In this document: piece by piece, positions 1 through 10,897 of the stretch
Position numbering within the stretch: position 1 is the first letter of the stretch
How the letters are laid out: each line of letters starts with the position of its first letter
From: Bidens hawaiensis
Taxonomy: Eukaryota > Streptophyta > Magnoliopsida > Asterales > Asteraceae
NCBI GenBank assembly: GCA_021521415.1
Contig: JAIQDT010014651.1
Location: forward strand, 1-64,000
DNA length: 64,000 nt
Direction of reading: 5' to 3'
Notes under the pieces: model-generated
The model's input: the letters and a program-made list of their open reading frames with translations, nothing else
The model's database searches: none
What the model was told of the DNA's origin: nothing
Position numbers and translations under genes: made by a program

Positions 1-2562
1 GGACGGATCTTTCCGGATGTGCATAGACTATCGTGAGCTTAACAAACTCACAGTCAAGAATCGGTATCCATTACCGAGGATTGACGATCTTTTCGACCAG
101 CTGCAAGGAGCCACCTACTTTTCCAAGATCGACCTACGCTCAGGTTATCACCAAGTGCGTGTCATGGAGGACGACATCGCGAAAACCGCTTTCAGAACTC
201 GATATGGACACTACGAGTTCCTAGTCATGCCTTTTGGTTTGACGAATGCCCCTGCAGTGTTCATGGATCTCATGAATCGCATTTGTCGTCCATACCTGGA
301 CCAGTTTGTTATCGTCTTCATTGACGATATTCTCGTTTATTCCCGCTCTAAAGCCGACCATGAGCTTCATCTCAGGCTTACCTTGGATCTGCTGAGGAAA
401 GAGCAACTCTACGCCAAATTCTCCAAATGCGAATTCTGGCTAAGGGAAGTTCAATTCTTAGGTCACATCATTAACAAGGAAGGCATTCATGTCGACCCTG
501 CCAAGATTGAAGCCATAAAAAAATGGGGAGCGCCTACAACGCCAACCGAAATTCGTTCATTTCTTGGTTTGGCTGGGTACTACCGTCGATTCATCTCGAA
601 CTTTTCAAAGATCGCGTTGCCCCTCACAATGTTAACTCAAAAAGGGGAACCATTCATTTGGAACCAAGAGCAAGAAGAGGCTTTCCAAACATTGAAACAT
701 AAACTCTGCCATGCACCAATCCTGTCGCTTCCTGAGGGTAACGATGATTTTGTTGTTTATTGCGACGCCTCGAGCCAAGGTCTAGGCTGCGTCTTAATGC
801 AACGCGGTAAGGTCGTCGCTTACGCCTCGCGTCAACTCAAGAGTCATGAGAGGAATTATGTCACTCACGACTTGGAATTGGGTGCTGTGGTCTTTGCCTT
901 AAAAATATGGAGACACTACCTATACGGTACGAAATGTGTCATCTTCACCGACCACAAGAGCCTACAACACATCCTCAACCAAAGGGAGCTAAATATGCGA
1001 CAACGTCGATGGGTTGAACTCCTAAGTGACTATGACTGCGAAATCCGCTACCACCCTGGAAAGGCTAACGTAGTGGCTGACGCGTTAAGTCGCAAGGAAA
1101 GGACCCAGTTGCATGCGATCCGTATTCAGTCCAATCTTCCCTCCTTGGTTCTTGAAGCTCAAAAGCAAGCGATTGCTGGTGGTGATCTCAAAAATATGCT
1201 ATCTTGCGGTGCCGAACGGAAGTTTGAAACCAAGTCTGATGGTATACTTTACTACTTAAATCGCATGTGGATTCCAAACTCTGAACCACTTCGAGAACTT
1301 ATCCTGAACGAAGCGCACAAATCCAGATACTCTATTCACCCGGGCAGTGATAAAATGTATCAGAATCTCAAGTCTCATTTCTGGTGGCCGGGTATGAAGA
1401 AAGACATAGCTTTATACGTCGGTAAGTGTCTAACATGCTCGCGGATCAAGACTGAACATCAGAGACCATCTGGCCTGTTACAAAACCGATCATACCGCAG
1501 TGGAAGTGGGACGAAGTCGCTATGGACTTCATTACCAAACTCCCGCGGACACCCAGCGGTTATGACACGATTTGGGTTATCGTGGATTACTTGACCAAGT
1601 CTGCCCACTTTCTCCCTGTCCGCGAGGACTACACTACGGAGAAGCTGGCGCGGATTTACATTCGTGAGATCGTAACCCGTCACGGTGTGCCTAAGGGCAT
1701 CACGTCTGACCGTGACCCCTCTTTTGCGTCAAGGTTCTGGAAGTCATTTCAGAAAGCCTTTGGGACAAGTGTGAAACTTAGCTCTGCCTATCATCCTGAA
1801 ACGGACGGACAGAGCGAAAGGACCATACAAACCCTGGAGGATATGCTCAGAGCCTGTATCCTTGAATTCGGTAGTAGCTGGGAGACTCACCTTCCTCTTG
1901 CAGAGTTCTCATACAATAACAGCTATCATGCTACCATCAAATGCGCGCCATTCGAAGCACTCTATGGCAGGAAATGTCGTTCTCCACTGTGTTGGTCCGA
2001 GACCGGAGATTCTCAAATCCTCGGCCCGGAACTGATACAGGAAACCACTGACAGTATCGCCATCATTCAGCAAAGACTTAAGGACGCCCGCTGTCGACAC
2101 AAGTATTACGCTGACAAACGCCGCAAACCTCTGGAGTTCCAAATAGGCGATCACGTAATGCTCAAAGTTTCCCCCTGGAAGGGCATTGTTCGCTTCGGGA
2201 AAAAGGGAAAGTTTGCTCCAAGGTACATAGGACCTTTCAAGATCATCGAAAAGGTCGGACCTGTAGCCTATCGCTTGGAATTGCCTCCAGAACTCAGCCG
2301 TGTTCACAACGTTTTTCATGTGTCGCAACTCAAAAAGTGCCTCGTTGACGAGACCGCTCAAATCCCGATCGACACGGTTCACATCGACGACAAACTATAC
2401 TTTGTTGAGGAACCTGTCGAGATCCTAGATCGAGAAGTCAAAAAGACTAAGCGAAGCCGGATACCTATAGTCAAGGTACGTTGGAACAACCATCGTGGAC
2501 CCGAGTTCACATGGGAACGAGAGGATAAGATGAAGGAGGAATACCCTCATCTGTTCGCATAG
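1..2562 (+). pseudogene. E1 pol: RT, RNase H, integrase, chromodomain-like tail (one frameshift)
   Basis: Polyprotein fragment that would copy element RNA into DNA and integrate it. RT shows FIDD with the two catalytic aspartates at 323-328. RNase H follows, with [13 protein letters not shown] and TDHKSL. Integrase has an H-H-C-C zinc-binding region near 1318-1440 and catalytic D at 1525 (MDF), D near 1708 (SDRD) and E near 1816, a D,D35E spacing. The C-terminal tail (about 2395-2559) reads FTWERED...YPHLF, typical of divergent chromodomains of this clade. A 1-base indel near 1481-1485 shifts the frame between the zinc region and the catalytic core. The rest of the frame is open to the TAG at 2560-2562. 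The N-terminal gag, protease and RT start lie outside the window. Confidence 0.93.
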
Positions 2563-3008
2563 TCATCATCTTTGTAATTCTAGAAATCTTGGAGTCTATG
2601 TAATCGTAATCATGTAATCAGGGACCAATATCAATCAATGAAGTATCATGTTGTTCCTATTTGCTTATAAATATTCTCTTATTTGCATAACACCAAGTTT
2701 GGCTACCCATGACTCGTGCTGGAAAACACAAGTTGTGCATACTTAATCATGTAAACATTGGGGTAAACTATGTATCATTGAGCCAAAATTTGTCATCATT
2801 CTAACATTCATGAAGCATGGTTGTGTGTGTGTGTGTGGTGTCGTGTCGATTTTTCTAGCCGCACACAATGGAGTTTATACATTGATACAAGGTGAACTCG
2901 TAATTATAGTCCGGAATATAATAACATCAAGTTCACAGGTGTATACGTGTATAAACAATATGCTATTGTGTAACTATGAGTCGTGAACTCAAGCTTCGTG
3001 TAGGGAAT

Positions 3009-3088
3009 TAATCAATGAATGTTGAAGGAGTGGTGGGTTAGCCGCTGGTACACCCCTATATATAAACCCCTTCGGCACAAGTTGATTA
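3009..3088 (+). repeat. Constant-core hairpin, copy 1
   Basis: Outer arms TAATCAA (3009-3015) and TTGATTA (3082-3088) are perfectly complementary. An inner 8-bp stem, GTTGAAGG with CCTTCGGC, pairs fully if two G-U wobbles are allowed, so it is better as RNA than as DNA. The tip is the conserved core (about 3027-3071), which contains GGGTTAGCCGC and CTATATATAAACCCC; this copy has one extra C. Middle of the stem is unpaired. Confidence 0.7.
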
Positions 3089-3172
3089 TGTCTGAAGCGA
3101 GACTTGGAATTAGGGACTCATAGTTAGCGTGGCAGCTGTGAGGCGTTAAATTCAAGAGTTATTGAGGGAATT

Positions 3173-3249
3173 ATTCATTGGAGATTGAAGGAGTGGTGGG
3201 TTAGCCGCTGGTACACCCTATATATAAACCCCTTCAATCCGAAATGAAT
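3173..3249 (+). repeat. Constant-core hairpin, copy 2
   Basis: Arms of 19 bases match 16 of 19: outer ATTCATT/AATGAAT and inner ATTGAAGG/CCTTCAAT are both perfect. The core is the same as in copy 1 without the extra C. Relative to copy 1, two A-T pairs in the outer stem have become T-A pairs, with both partners changed. Confidence 0.75.
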
Positions 3250-3339
3250 ATGTCTGATGTAAAGCTTGAAGGTGATGCCTTGTAGTGGAAAATAGTGTGT
3301 CGTCCTGTGTGTCATTGAACTAATAGGAGTCGAAAGAAA

Positions 3340-3418
3340 CACCCAAGTGGAGTTGAGGGAGTGGTGGGTTAGCCGCTGGTACACCCTATATATAAACCCC
3401 TTCAACTTGATTTGGGTG
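3340..3418 (+). repeat. Constant-core hairpin, copy 3
   Basis: Arms of 20 bases match 16 of 20, with outer CACCCAA/TTGGGTG and inner AGTTGA/TCAACT. One inner mismatch would be a G-U pair in RNA. Arm sequences outside the last few bases are unrelated to those of copies 1 and 2, while the core is nearly identical. Confidence 0.72.
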
Positions 3419-3537
3419 GTATCCAAGACGAATATTAGGGGTAGTGGCGCATAGTGGTCATCATGGGATCATTTAATCTAAAACATCATTGCATCAACTA
3501 TACTAAATTCTAAATTTCGGGACGAAATTCCTCTAAA

Positions 3538-3547
3538 TTGGGGAGGA
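3538..3547 (+). promoter_or_regulatory. E1 polypurine tract
   Basis: The G/A-rich run TTGGGGAGGA sits directly before the LTR start TGTAAC. It follows the phrase TTTCGGGACGAAATT, which also precedes the LTR of E4 and E6 in similar form. This would prime plus-strand DNA synthesis. Confidence 0.85.
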
Positions 3548-4308
3548 TGTAACGCCCTGAAATTCGATTGGTAAACTAGGATCGTGAAATCATCGGAAAC
3601 TATAGACTTTGGGATTCTGGACGATAAGTTCGGAACCCATATCATTGGAAAAATCTGCTTTTATCATTTAAAATGTTTATTTTATAAAACGACATTTACG
3701 CCTGAAAAATATTAATTTTTATGCTTTCGAAAAATTAAATATTCTTATTTAAAAAGATTTCAAATAATTATTCGGAAAATGGTTTTATAAAAGTTTTGCT
3801 GAAAAAGTTTTAGTTTGTTTAAAAACTTATGAACTCGACTAGTCTTGACCCGTCGGTAGCCTAAACCCGAACCCGAGTCACCCGAGTATTTAAGCGGAAA
3901 ATCAAGTATTCTTACACCATCTCTTTCATTTCCACCAACACTTCCCACCCAAACACTCTCATTCTAGAGAGAGAAACTAGAGAGAGAAAGTCTTCAAACT
4001 TCAAATCCGAGTCCACAAATCTGTTTGTTGTTGTTCTTGGTAAGATCTTCTTGAAAATCATCCATTTTCATAACCATTTTCGGCCTCAAATCGAGCAAAA
4101 ACACCCATTTTCGTTTCTTGAGTTTTCGGGTCAAAAACCGTCTTGTTTTGGTGTCAAAATGCAGGCTTTTGTGTTTAAAATCACTGGGAATCGATAGTCC
4201 CTTCAATCCCGAGCATTTCCATGTCAAAAACTTCGATTTTGGGTCAAAAATCTGGAAAAATCTGAAAAACCCGTAGGTTTCTCCGTCGCCCAGCTTGAAG
4301 GAGTCGAA

Positions 4309-4690
4309 TCAGACTCATTCGATCGAATCAGTCGATCGAATCAGCCCATTCGATCGAACCAGTCGATCGAACCAGTCCGGTCGACCGAATAGGAAAGCAA
4401 CCGAATGGTCTCCAACTCATTCGACCGAATGAGTTTCGTATTCGATCGAACGAGTGTCTATTCGATCGAACAAGTTCCATGTTCGACCGAACGAGTTTTC
4501 CCAACTGGTTCGACCAAATGTGTTTCTAGTTCGATCGAGTGTGCCTCAGATTCGATCGAATGTGTGTCTATTCGATCGAATGTGTGTCTATTCGATCGAA
4601 TGTGTGTCTATTCGATCGAATGTGTGTCTATTCGATCGAACAAGTTCCTATTCGATCGAACGTGTTCCTATTCGATCGAATCAAGCCAGA
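4309..4690 (+). repeat. E1 LTR palindromic tandem array, about 20-bp unit
   Basis: Repeats built on the palindrome TTCGATCGAA separated by short spacers such as TGTGTGTCTA. The four units from about 4551 to 4630 are nearly perfect; those on either side are degenerate (TTCGACCGAA and others). Two long open frames across this array are by-products of the period and not genes. Confidence 0.9.
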
Positions 4691-5783
4691 ACCAAGCTGT
4701 TTTCGTCTTTAAAACCCAGTTTTTGCTCGAGGTCACGTAAGCTCGTTTTCTTAGACTTATAGCACGTTGTTAACCTTATATATATGTCCAACTCTAGGCT
4801 AAGGAGATCTATTGTAGCACCATCCTAACCCAAGATCAAGGTGAGTTCATAGCCCCTATTTAAGCTTTTCAAAACTATGGGGTGGAAACATGGTAACTTT
4901 ACACGTTTGGATAAAATCATTTATGCAAACATTCTTTAAACTATAAACATTTGGATTTCTACACACGTGCGGAAATCCACGAGCTTCTTGGTAATCTATA
5001 AACTTTGGAAATCTATGAACATGGGAAAACCCATTAACTCATGGAGATCTAAGAACATTGGAAATCAATGAGTATGGGAAATTCTGTGAACATTGACATC
5101 ATGGGAACGGGAATCAAATTCATATCATCATAGTCATTGTGTCAGCATGGAAATCTAGAGATCAAAACATCATGAGTTGAATTGGACGCGAGAGTCTATT
5201 CTACTCTCGGTAGAACTCACGACCATGAGTGGCATTCTATTCTCGGTGGCACTCGTAACTCATGGGATTTCATACTAGTCTCGGTGAAATCCATAACTCT
5301 TGAGGACCTATACTATTCTCGGTAGGGACCAAGGGAACCCAGGATTCTTTGGGGTGTCTATCCTACTCTCGGTAGAACCTAGCTGAGTCCTGGATGGCAA
5401 GAACGAGGTAGTCTTGGTTTAAGTCTTGCGTGAGTTCAATCAAGTCTTGTGTGATCATTGGGTTTCATCATCATTCATCATCATCATCATTTGTTCACCA
5501 TCATCTTGGATACTAGTAAACAATGGGATTTTGGTGTTGGTTTATCTAGTAAACTTAGCATGCTCAAATCTATATGTCCTTGTTTATGCTTAACTGTTAT
5601 GTGCTACATGTACCGTTGGGAGACCGCAAATCTTTGAGTAATCTTATCACATACGACTCTAATGGGAGATTGATAAGCCCGTTGAGAGCCCAGGAGAACA
5701 TTTCATGTTTGACTTACTACAAAAACCTCTGTGGGAAAACCAAGAGATCTTTTCTTACAAACCATTTTAAAAACTGGGAATTA

Positions 5784-5880
5784 TACCCAAACATAGTAGT
5801 ATAAGTTGTAGGAGTGGTGGGTTAGCCGCAGGTACACCCTATATATAAACCCCTACAACCTATACTAGTATGTTTGTGTA
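5784..5880 (+). repeat. Constant-core hairpin, copy 4 (inside the LTR)
   Basis: Arms of 29 bases match 26 of 29, the longest stem of the four. The core differs from the others by a single T-to-A (GCCGCAGG in place of GCCGCTGG). Arm sequence is unrelated to copies 1-3. Being in the LTR, it would occur twice in a complete element and probably in the transcript leader. Confidence 0.8.
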
Positions 5881-6195
5881 TAAAACTCTTTTCTTTAAAC
5901 CTATGAATTCACTCATCTACTTTATGTAGTTGACAGTTTGTTACATGTTTTCAGGAAATAATGCAGCAAGAAATCCCTAGCAAGTTTAGAGGCCTTAGAA
6001 AGATGAAGGCTAGACTAGGAGTTGTTGGAAACTTGATATTTTGTATTAAAACAATTTGTTTCATGTTACCTGGTTGATGTAATATTTGACATTTTGGTTA
6101 TGTTTATGCATTTAGACTTTTATACTATTGTGCTCAACAATCACGACTTAGTCGCCGCACCTCGATTTTTCCGCCATCACGATCGGGGTGTGACA

Positions 6196-7445
6196 GCACA
6201 CAACCCCGAAAACATAACAAGGAAGTGAGGCTAGAAACTCACCTTAACTCGGTTACGTTCACCGTTTATGGTTATTCCTTTCTTGAGCTGTGCACGACTA
6301 ACTGTACAATCATTTCATATATTAAATACGGTTCTAGCTCTTCTTATTGTTTACTTAATTAGTCTTACGTATCTAAGCCGGTTTTAATTCATTGGGTTAT
6401 TACCGGTTAGTTAATCGTTATTCGTTAACCTTCAAAGGTATCTTTCATAAATTATCAAAGTCCAAGGACTATTATGTAATTATCCCATTCTTTTCCAAGT
6501 CCAGGAACTGTTCTGTCATTTTATAAACTCCTAGTTCGTTACTTGGTTCTTAACGGATTGAGGTAATAACGAATGACCCCTTCCTTACTTTATAGCGAAT
6601 TGACCATTATAACGAGTGGTACTTCGATGAATTGGACCCTATAACGAACTGGTCCATTGACGAATTGGACCCTATATCGAACTGGTCCTTCTGTAACAAA
6701 TTGAACCTTTCAGTTCGATATCTCCTTTTAACGAATAGTCATAACGAATTGGGGCTAATTCGTTATCTTTTCCATAACGAACTTGGACACGAACTAAGTC
6801 TAGTTCGTGAAGCTTCCATTAATGATACCCCTAGTTCGTTAACTCCCCGTTAACGAATTAGGGTTAGGTCAGAGAATGTTAGAATTTCTGACATATCCTC
6901 CTCGTACCTGACACTTTTCCGGCGCCGTCGTCATCGGAAAACCGCGGCTTCACCGGAAAAACGAGATCTGACTCGTTTTCCACCGTTTTCACCATTTTTC
7001 GTCCCGTTCGATCCAGAATTGAGCTAGGGCAACCGCTAAGCTCATCTTAGGTTCAGTTTATACCCGATTCCACCCGGATCTCATGACTTTAACTGTTTAA
7101 CGGTGTCGACTCGTCGTTTCGTGACTAAATCTAACGGGTTTGAGTTCATACAACATCATGCTATCATTACCTTGGATTGGGATCGTTTTCTATCTTGGTT
7201 CGTCTAGAAAAAGGAGAGAAATAAGAGAGAGAGCTTAAGTGTGTGTTTTGGTGGTGTTTGAAATATGTGTAAATGATTGAATTAAATGGGTAATTAAGGT
7301 TTATATAATTATGGATCATGGGCTTGATCCCATGGTCTTTTCTTCCTTCCTTCATATCCCAAGTCCATAACCCATATCCATTTAACCCGACTCACAAGAA
7401 CTCATATTTTCATTTATTAACCAAACTAGAAAACGAGATGTTACA
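6196..7445 (-). repeat. E2 3' LTR, truncated by E1
   Basis: Matches the 5' LTR from 13436 onward (shared GGTTACGTTCACCG near 6238 and 13438), with many substitutions and small indels. 6196-6235 carries a segment (AACCCCGAAAACATA, CTAGAAACTCACC) that is deleted from the 5' LTR but present in E3/E5 LTRs. It holds the E2 version of the palindromic array at 6531-6865 (units with CGAACTGG and AACGAATT). A TATA-like TATATAATTA lies near 7305. Confidence 0.88.
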
Positions 7446-7462
7446 AGTCTTCCCTTCTTAAA
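7446..7462 (-). promoter_or_regulatory. E2 polypurine tract
   Basis: Read on the minus strand, AAGAAGGGAAGACT directly precedes the LTR start TGTAACATCTCG, after a version of the CGGGGATGAAACC phrase found before the polypurine tracts of the other gypsy elements here. Confidence 0.75.
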
Positions 7463-7489
7463 GAGGTTTCATCCCCGAAACCTAACTAT

Positions 7490-8685
7490 TACTAAAATAA
7501 ATATGGATAAAACTTGCGCATTTCTTCTTCAACATCCAAAGTAGCATCCGAACATTTGGGATGTTTCCATGTCACTTTTACTAAGGGTATAACCTTGTGG
7601 CGGAGTTGTTTTTCCTTGCGATCAACAATCCCTATGGTTTGCTCAATGTAGTTCAACTATTCATCAACCTCAATGTCCACTAAAGGCACATGAGACGTGT
7701 CGTCGGCTAAACATTTTCTCAGATGAGAAACATAAAAAGTAGAATGAATTCCTTCCAACTCTTCTGGTAAATCTAACTTGTAAGCCACATCACCGACTCG
7801 ATCTAAAATCTTGAACGGTCCAATGTACCTCGGAATCAACTTTCATCTCTTCCTGAAACGATTGATTCCTTTCCAAGGCGAGACCTTGAGCATCACATTA
7901 TCACCAACGTTAAACTCAATCGGTCGTTGCCGCTTATCAGCATACGACTTCTGTCTATCTTGATCAACTTTCATTCTTGCCTTGATCTGATTAAACTTTG
8001 AAGAAGTTTCTTGCACAACTTCTAAGCTTCCCATCTCTTTCTAACCAATCTCTCCCCAAAACACAGGAGTTCTACAACGTCTACCATATAACATCTCAAA
8101 TAGTGGCATACTAATACTCGAATGGTAGCTGTTGTTATAAGAGAAATCTGCCAGATGCAGATGATCATCCCAACTTCCTCCAAAGTCTAAAACACAGGCA
8201 GGTAGCATATCCTCAAGGGTTTGGATCATCCTTTCAGACTGTCCATCTGTTTAAGGATGATACGCTGTACTGATGTTCAACCTCGTTCCCATAGCTTCAT
8301 GGAACTTCTTCCAAAACCTCGAAGAAAACTGAGTATCTCTATCGAACACGATCGATAACGGTACTCCATGCTTAATAACAACCTCTTTTATGAACAAGAT
8401 TGCTAACGTTTCTGATGAGATGGCCTCTCGTATAGGCAGAAAGTGAGCACTTTTGGTCAAACCGTCCACTATCACCCAATTGGTATCATGATGCTTAGCT
8501 GAATGAGGTAGTTTAGTTATGAAATCCAGGGTGATGTGTTCCCATTTCCATTCTGGTACTTCCAAGGGTTGCATATTTCCATAAGGCTTCTGATGCTCTG
8601 CCTTGACTTGTAAACAAGTTAAGCACTTATTAACATAATCTACCACATCATTCTTCATTCCTGGCCACCAGTAATCTCTTTTCAA
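7490..8685 (-). pseudogene. E2 integrase and chromodomain-like tail, broken
   Basis: Minus-strand integrase. 8251-8685 holds the C-C half of the zinc region (CLTCLQVKAEHQ), LDFITKLP and FDRDTQF, i.e. the first two catalytic aspartates. 8041-8229 holds MIQTLEDML onward, but the TDGQSER segment with the catalytic glutamate is split by a stop near 8250. 7843-8034 carries the YADKRQRPIEF and VSPWKG region, 7657-7839 the YIGPFKILDRVG region. A chromodomain-like tail with LVKVTWKHP continues to about 7500 in another frame. At least three disruptions separate these pieces. Confidence 0.88.
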
Positions 8686-8718
8686 ATCCTAGTACATCTT
8701 CGTAGTTCCCAGATGAAT

Positions 8719-10169
8719 CTAATACCTTGACATATGAGCCTCATCTAAGATTCGACCTCTGAGACTTCCATGGCGTGGAATCCACATTCGGTCAAACCTA
8801 GTCTTAACACCATGAGTGTTTTCCATCAACTCGTCTTGCTGCCCGAAGATCCTTTCTTTCTTCACTAGCCCTTCGTCTACCAGCACCTCTGACTGTACCT
8901 TGATGATTTCTTCGAAAAGACTTGAATTCATAATCAACTGGTATGACTTCACTGTTGCAATGACTTCCTCATTCTTACAGCTTAGCGCATCGGCGACCAC
9001 ATTAGCTTTACCAGGGTTGTACTTAATGTCGCAATCGTAATCCTTTATCAATTCTAACCACCTTCTCTGCCTCATGTTCAGTTCTTTCTGCTCGAAGAAG
9101 TACTTTAAACTCTTATGATCTGTTTAAATGGTACATTTAGTACCATACAGATATTGCCTCCATATCTTAAGAGCATGAACTACTGCTGCTAGGTCTAAAT
9201 CATGCGTCGGATAAGTATTCTCATGGACTTTCAATTGTCTAGACGCGTATGCTATCACTTTCCCTCTTTGCATTAGCACGCAACCTAACCCACGATACGA
9301 AGCATCAGTACAAACAACCAGCTCCTTGTCACCATCGAGTAAAGCAAGGGTCGGAGCTTGCGTGAGTCTTTTCTTTAAATCCTAAAAATCTTCTTATTGA
9401 AACTTACCCCAACTGAATACTGTCAACTTTCGGGTTTTACCGGTCAACGGTGTGGCTATTTTGGAGAAACCTTTGATGAACCTCCTATTGTAACCAGCCA
9501 ACCCTAAGAAGCTTCGTATATCAGTCGGATTCTACGGAGTCTTCCAATTCGCTATTGCCTCGATCTTATCCGGGTCCACGATAATCCCTTCAGGATTAAT
9601 CACGTGACCTAGAAATTGCACTTCTCGCAATCAAAACGCGCATTTCGAAACTTAGCGTACAAATTTTCTTTCTTCAGAGTCTCCAATATTTCTCTTAGAT
9701 GCTCGGCATGATCAGACTCTCTTTTTGAATAAATCAATATGTCATCGATGAAGATGATAACTGACTTATCCAACATCGGCCGACGCACCCTATTCACCAT
9801 GTCCATAAATGCTACGAGAGCATTCGTTAGACCGAATGACATTACGAGGAACTAGTAGTGTCCATACCGCGTCCGAAACGCTGTCTTAGGAATGTCTGCC
9901 TCTTTCACTTTCAGCTGATGATAGCCTGATCTGAGATCTATCCGTGAGAACCAACTTGAACCTTGAAGTTCGTCAAACAGATCATCAATCCTTGGCAAAG
10001 GATATCTATTCTTTACCGTAAGCTTGTTCAACTCGCGATAGTCTATGCACATTCTCATACTTCCATCTTTCTTCTTAACTAACAACACTGGCGCACCCCA
10101 AGGGGAAACGCTCGGCCTTATAAAACCTTTGTCGAGGAGTTCTTGTAGTTGGGACATCAATTCTTTCAT
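8719..10169 (-). pseudogene. E2 reverse transcriptase and RNase H, broken
   Basis: 10169-9852 is RT palm/fingers ([16 protein letters not shown] and LRSGYHQL). 9842-9609 continues through FIDDILIYS, so the two catalytic aspartates remain. A frame change follows near 9609. 9080-9600 still shows RNase H-like text in several frames on the minus strand, with internal stops. 9075-8719 is the RNase H end and linker ([24 protein letters not shown]). Cannot produce a full enzyme. Confidence 0.87.
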
Positions 10170-10214
10170 ATCGGACGGTGCTAGACGGTAAGGTGCTTTC
10201 GCGTCGGGCTAGGC

Positions 10215-10802
10215 TCATGGTATTAAATCTATATGGAATTCTATCTCTCGCTCCGGTGGAAACCCCGGAAGATACTCAGGGAATACTTCTGGGTAGTCGC
10301 GCACTATAGGAACATCTTTCATTTCGTTTGTCTCTTTCGTAGAATTTACAACATACGCCAGGTAGGCGCCACACCCTCGTATTAATAACCCTTCGGCTTT
10401 TATCATTGAAATGACGTTAAACCCTGAACTTTCCTTATCACCGTAAAGCGTCACCACACTACCATCCAAGGACTTTAGCTTTATTATCCTACTCTTACAC
10501 ACTATCTGAGCTTCATACTCGGACAACCAATCCATTCCCAAAATCACGTCGAACCCTCCTAAGGTCATAACATACAAAGTAACAGGGAACTCATGTCCCT
10601 CTAAATCTATCTTACAATTCTTAACCATTTTCATTATTTTCACCGAGGTGTCATTAGAGGTTTCTACTATGAAGGTTGTAGACATTCGGAAACATTTCAT
10701 TTTAGCTAGTTTACTAAATGGTGTAGCTACGAAACTTATATTCGCACCCGAAACAAATAATACAGAAGCAGAAATACCATTTACTAAGAACGTACCAGTC
10801 AC
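10215..10802 (-). pseudogene. E2 protease domain with altered active site
   Basis: Retropepsin-like domain running into the linker before RT (VPIVRDYPEVFPEYLPG). The motif that should read D-S/T-G-A reads LFVSGA, so the catalytic aspartate is replaced by valine. Later landmarks GGFDVILGMDWLSEY are intact. The stop near 10212 separates it from RT. Inactive by inspection. Confidence 0.85.
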
Positions 10803-10897
10803 GACATCAGGAATCTGCCTAGCTTATTCCTGGTTCAGCATGTAGGCTCTAGTCCTCGGCCTTGCTTGATCGGCATCCTTCTTTCCACTTCCCCAGT

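Larger units (their letters stand above)
2563..3547 (+). other. E1 3' noncoding region
   Basis: About 985 bp between the pol stop and the 3' LTR with no coding potential I can support. It holds a short TG microsatellite (2821-2836) and three of the four constant-core hairpins described separately. The first two hairpins lie in diverged tandem units of about 163 bp: both are preceded by AGGGAATTA and followed by TATGTCTGA. Confidence 0.8.
1..6195 (+). mobile_element. E1: Ty3/gypsy chromovirus (Tekay/Del-like), 5' part outside window
   Basis: The window opens inside the reverse transcriptase of a gypsy element and runs through RNase H, integrase, a chromodomain-like tail, a 985-bp noncoding tail, a polypurine tract and a complete 3' LTR. 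The order RT-RNase H-IN is that of Ty3/gypsy. The element ends in TGTGACA at 6195 and the next base continues an LTR of E2, so E1 is inserted in that LTR. The predicted target duplication is GCACA (6196-6200); its partner would lie upstream of the window. The visible coding part has a single frameshift, the least damage of any element here. Clade name is by resemblance only. Confidence 0.93.
3548..6195 (+). repeat. E1 3' LTR (2,648 bp)
   Basis: Begins TGTAACGCCC right after the polypurine tract and ends CGGGGTGTGACA, giving TG...CA termini. A TATA-like GTATTTAAGC lies near 3886, followed by a C/T-rich stretch suited to a transcription start. The middle carries a 20-bp palindromic array (4309-4690), later a region with repeated ACTCTCGGTAG phrases (5200-5370), and hairpin copy 4. 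No 5' LTR is in the window, so LTR divergence cannot be used to date it. Confidence 0.92.

Noticed and set aside
1480..1594. Programmed ribosomal frameshift in E1 pol
   Set aside because: The shift falls inside integrase, where gypsy elements do not use one, and E4 is broken at a similar but not identical place; an indel is simpler.
4405..4762. Two overlapping open frames of 100-111 codons
   Set aside because: They translate a 20-bp repeat in different frames; openness is a product of the period, not coding.
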